The notes below the pieces were generated by a model. The model ran no database searches. It was not told where the DNA came from and was given only the letters and a program-made list of their open reading frames with translations. DNA of 64,000 nucleotides. Origin: an uncultured Flavobacterium sp. Its GTDB lineage: Bacteria; Bacteroidota; Bacteroidia; Flavobacteriales; Flavobacteriaceae. The DNA is taken from the NCBI GenBank assembly GCA_947632215.1, contig CANROJ010000003.1, positions 1 through 64,000 on the forward strand, given 5' to 3'. Position numbers and translations under genes: made by a program. Shown in pieces: positions 63,985 through 64,000 of this stretch; the first letter of the stretch is position 1, and every line of letters begins with the position of its first letter.

Positions 63985-64000
63985 CGTACTACTTATTAAA

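Overview
This is an AT-rich chromosomal window typical of the Bacteroidota, most likely Flavobacteriaceae (inferred from gene content and from recurrent TAnnTTTG promoter elements). Almost all of it is recognisable chromosomal gene content: metG, pgi, tryptophan 2,3-dioxygenase, hpd, hmgA, uvrC, a tricorn-like protease, lspA, ileS, recO, a flippase, radA, atpC/atpD, glmS, a DUF4270 protein, a GT5-type starch-synthase-like protein, panC, panD, tRNA-Asn(GTT), a TRIC-family channel, an aldehyde dehydrogenase, an SDR-type L-threonine dehydrogenase, mfd, an M16 peptidase, a PafA-like phosphatase and a SusC/SusD pair. I see no CRISPR array, prophage, IS element, defence island or rRNA operon, and no clearly new multi-gene system. 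The observations most worth following up are small and mostly intergenic: (1) a candidate ~115-nt small RNA between hpd and the DUF3108 gene, with its own promoter and a terminator that overlaps the next operon's promoter; (2) the hmgA-hpd leader, which holds a hairpin and two overlapping micro-ORFs; (3) an 11-bp perfect inverted repeat whose arms overlap both -7 elements of the tdh/lipoprotein divergent promoters; (4) two adjacent ~57-aa membrane mini-proteins absent from the ORF track; (5) a 67-codon open frame upstream of recO with no ATG at its start; (6) a palindrome between the divergent panC and starch-synthase-like promoters.
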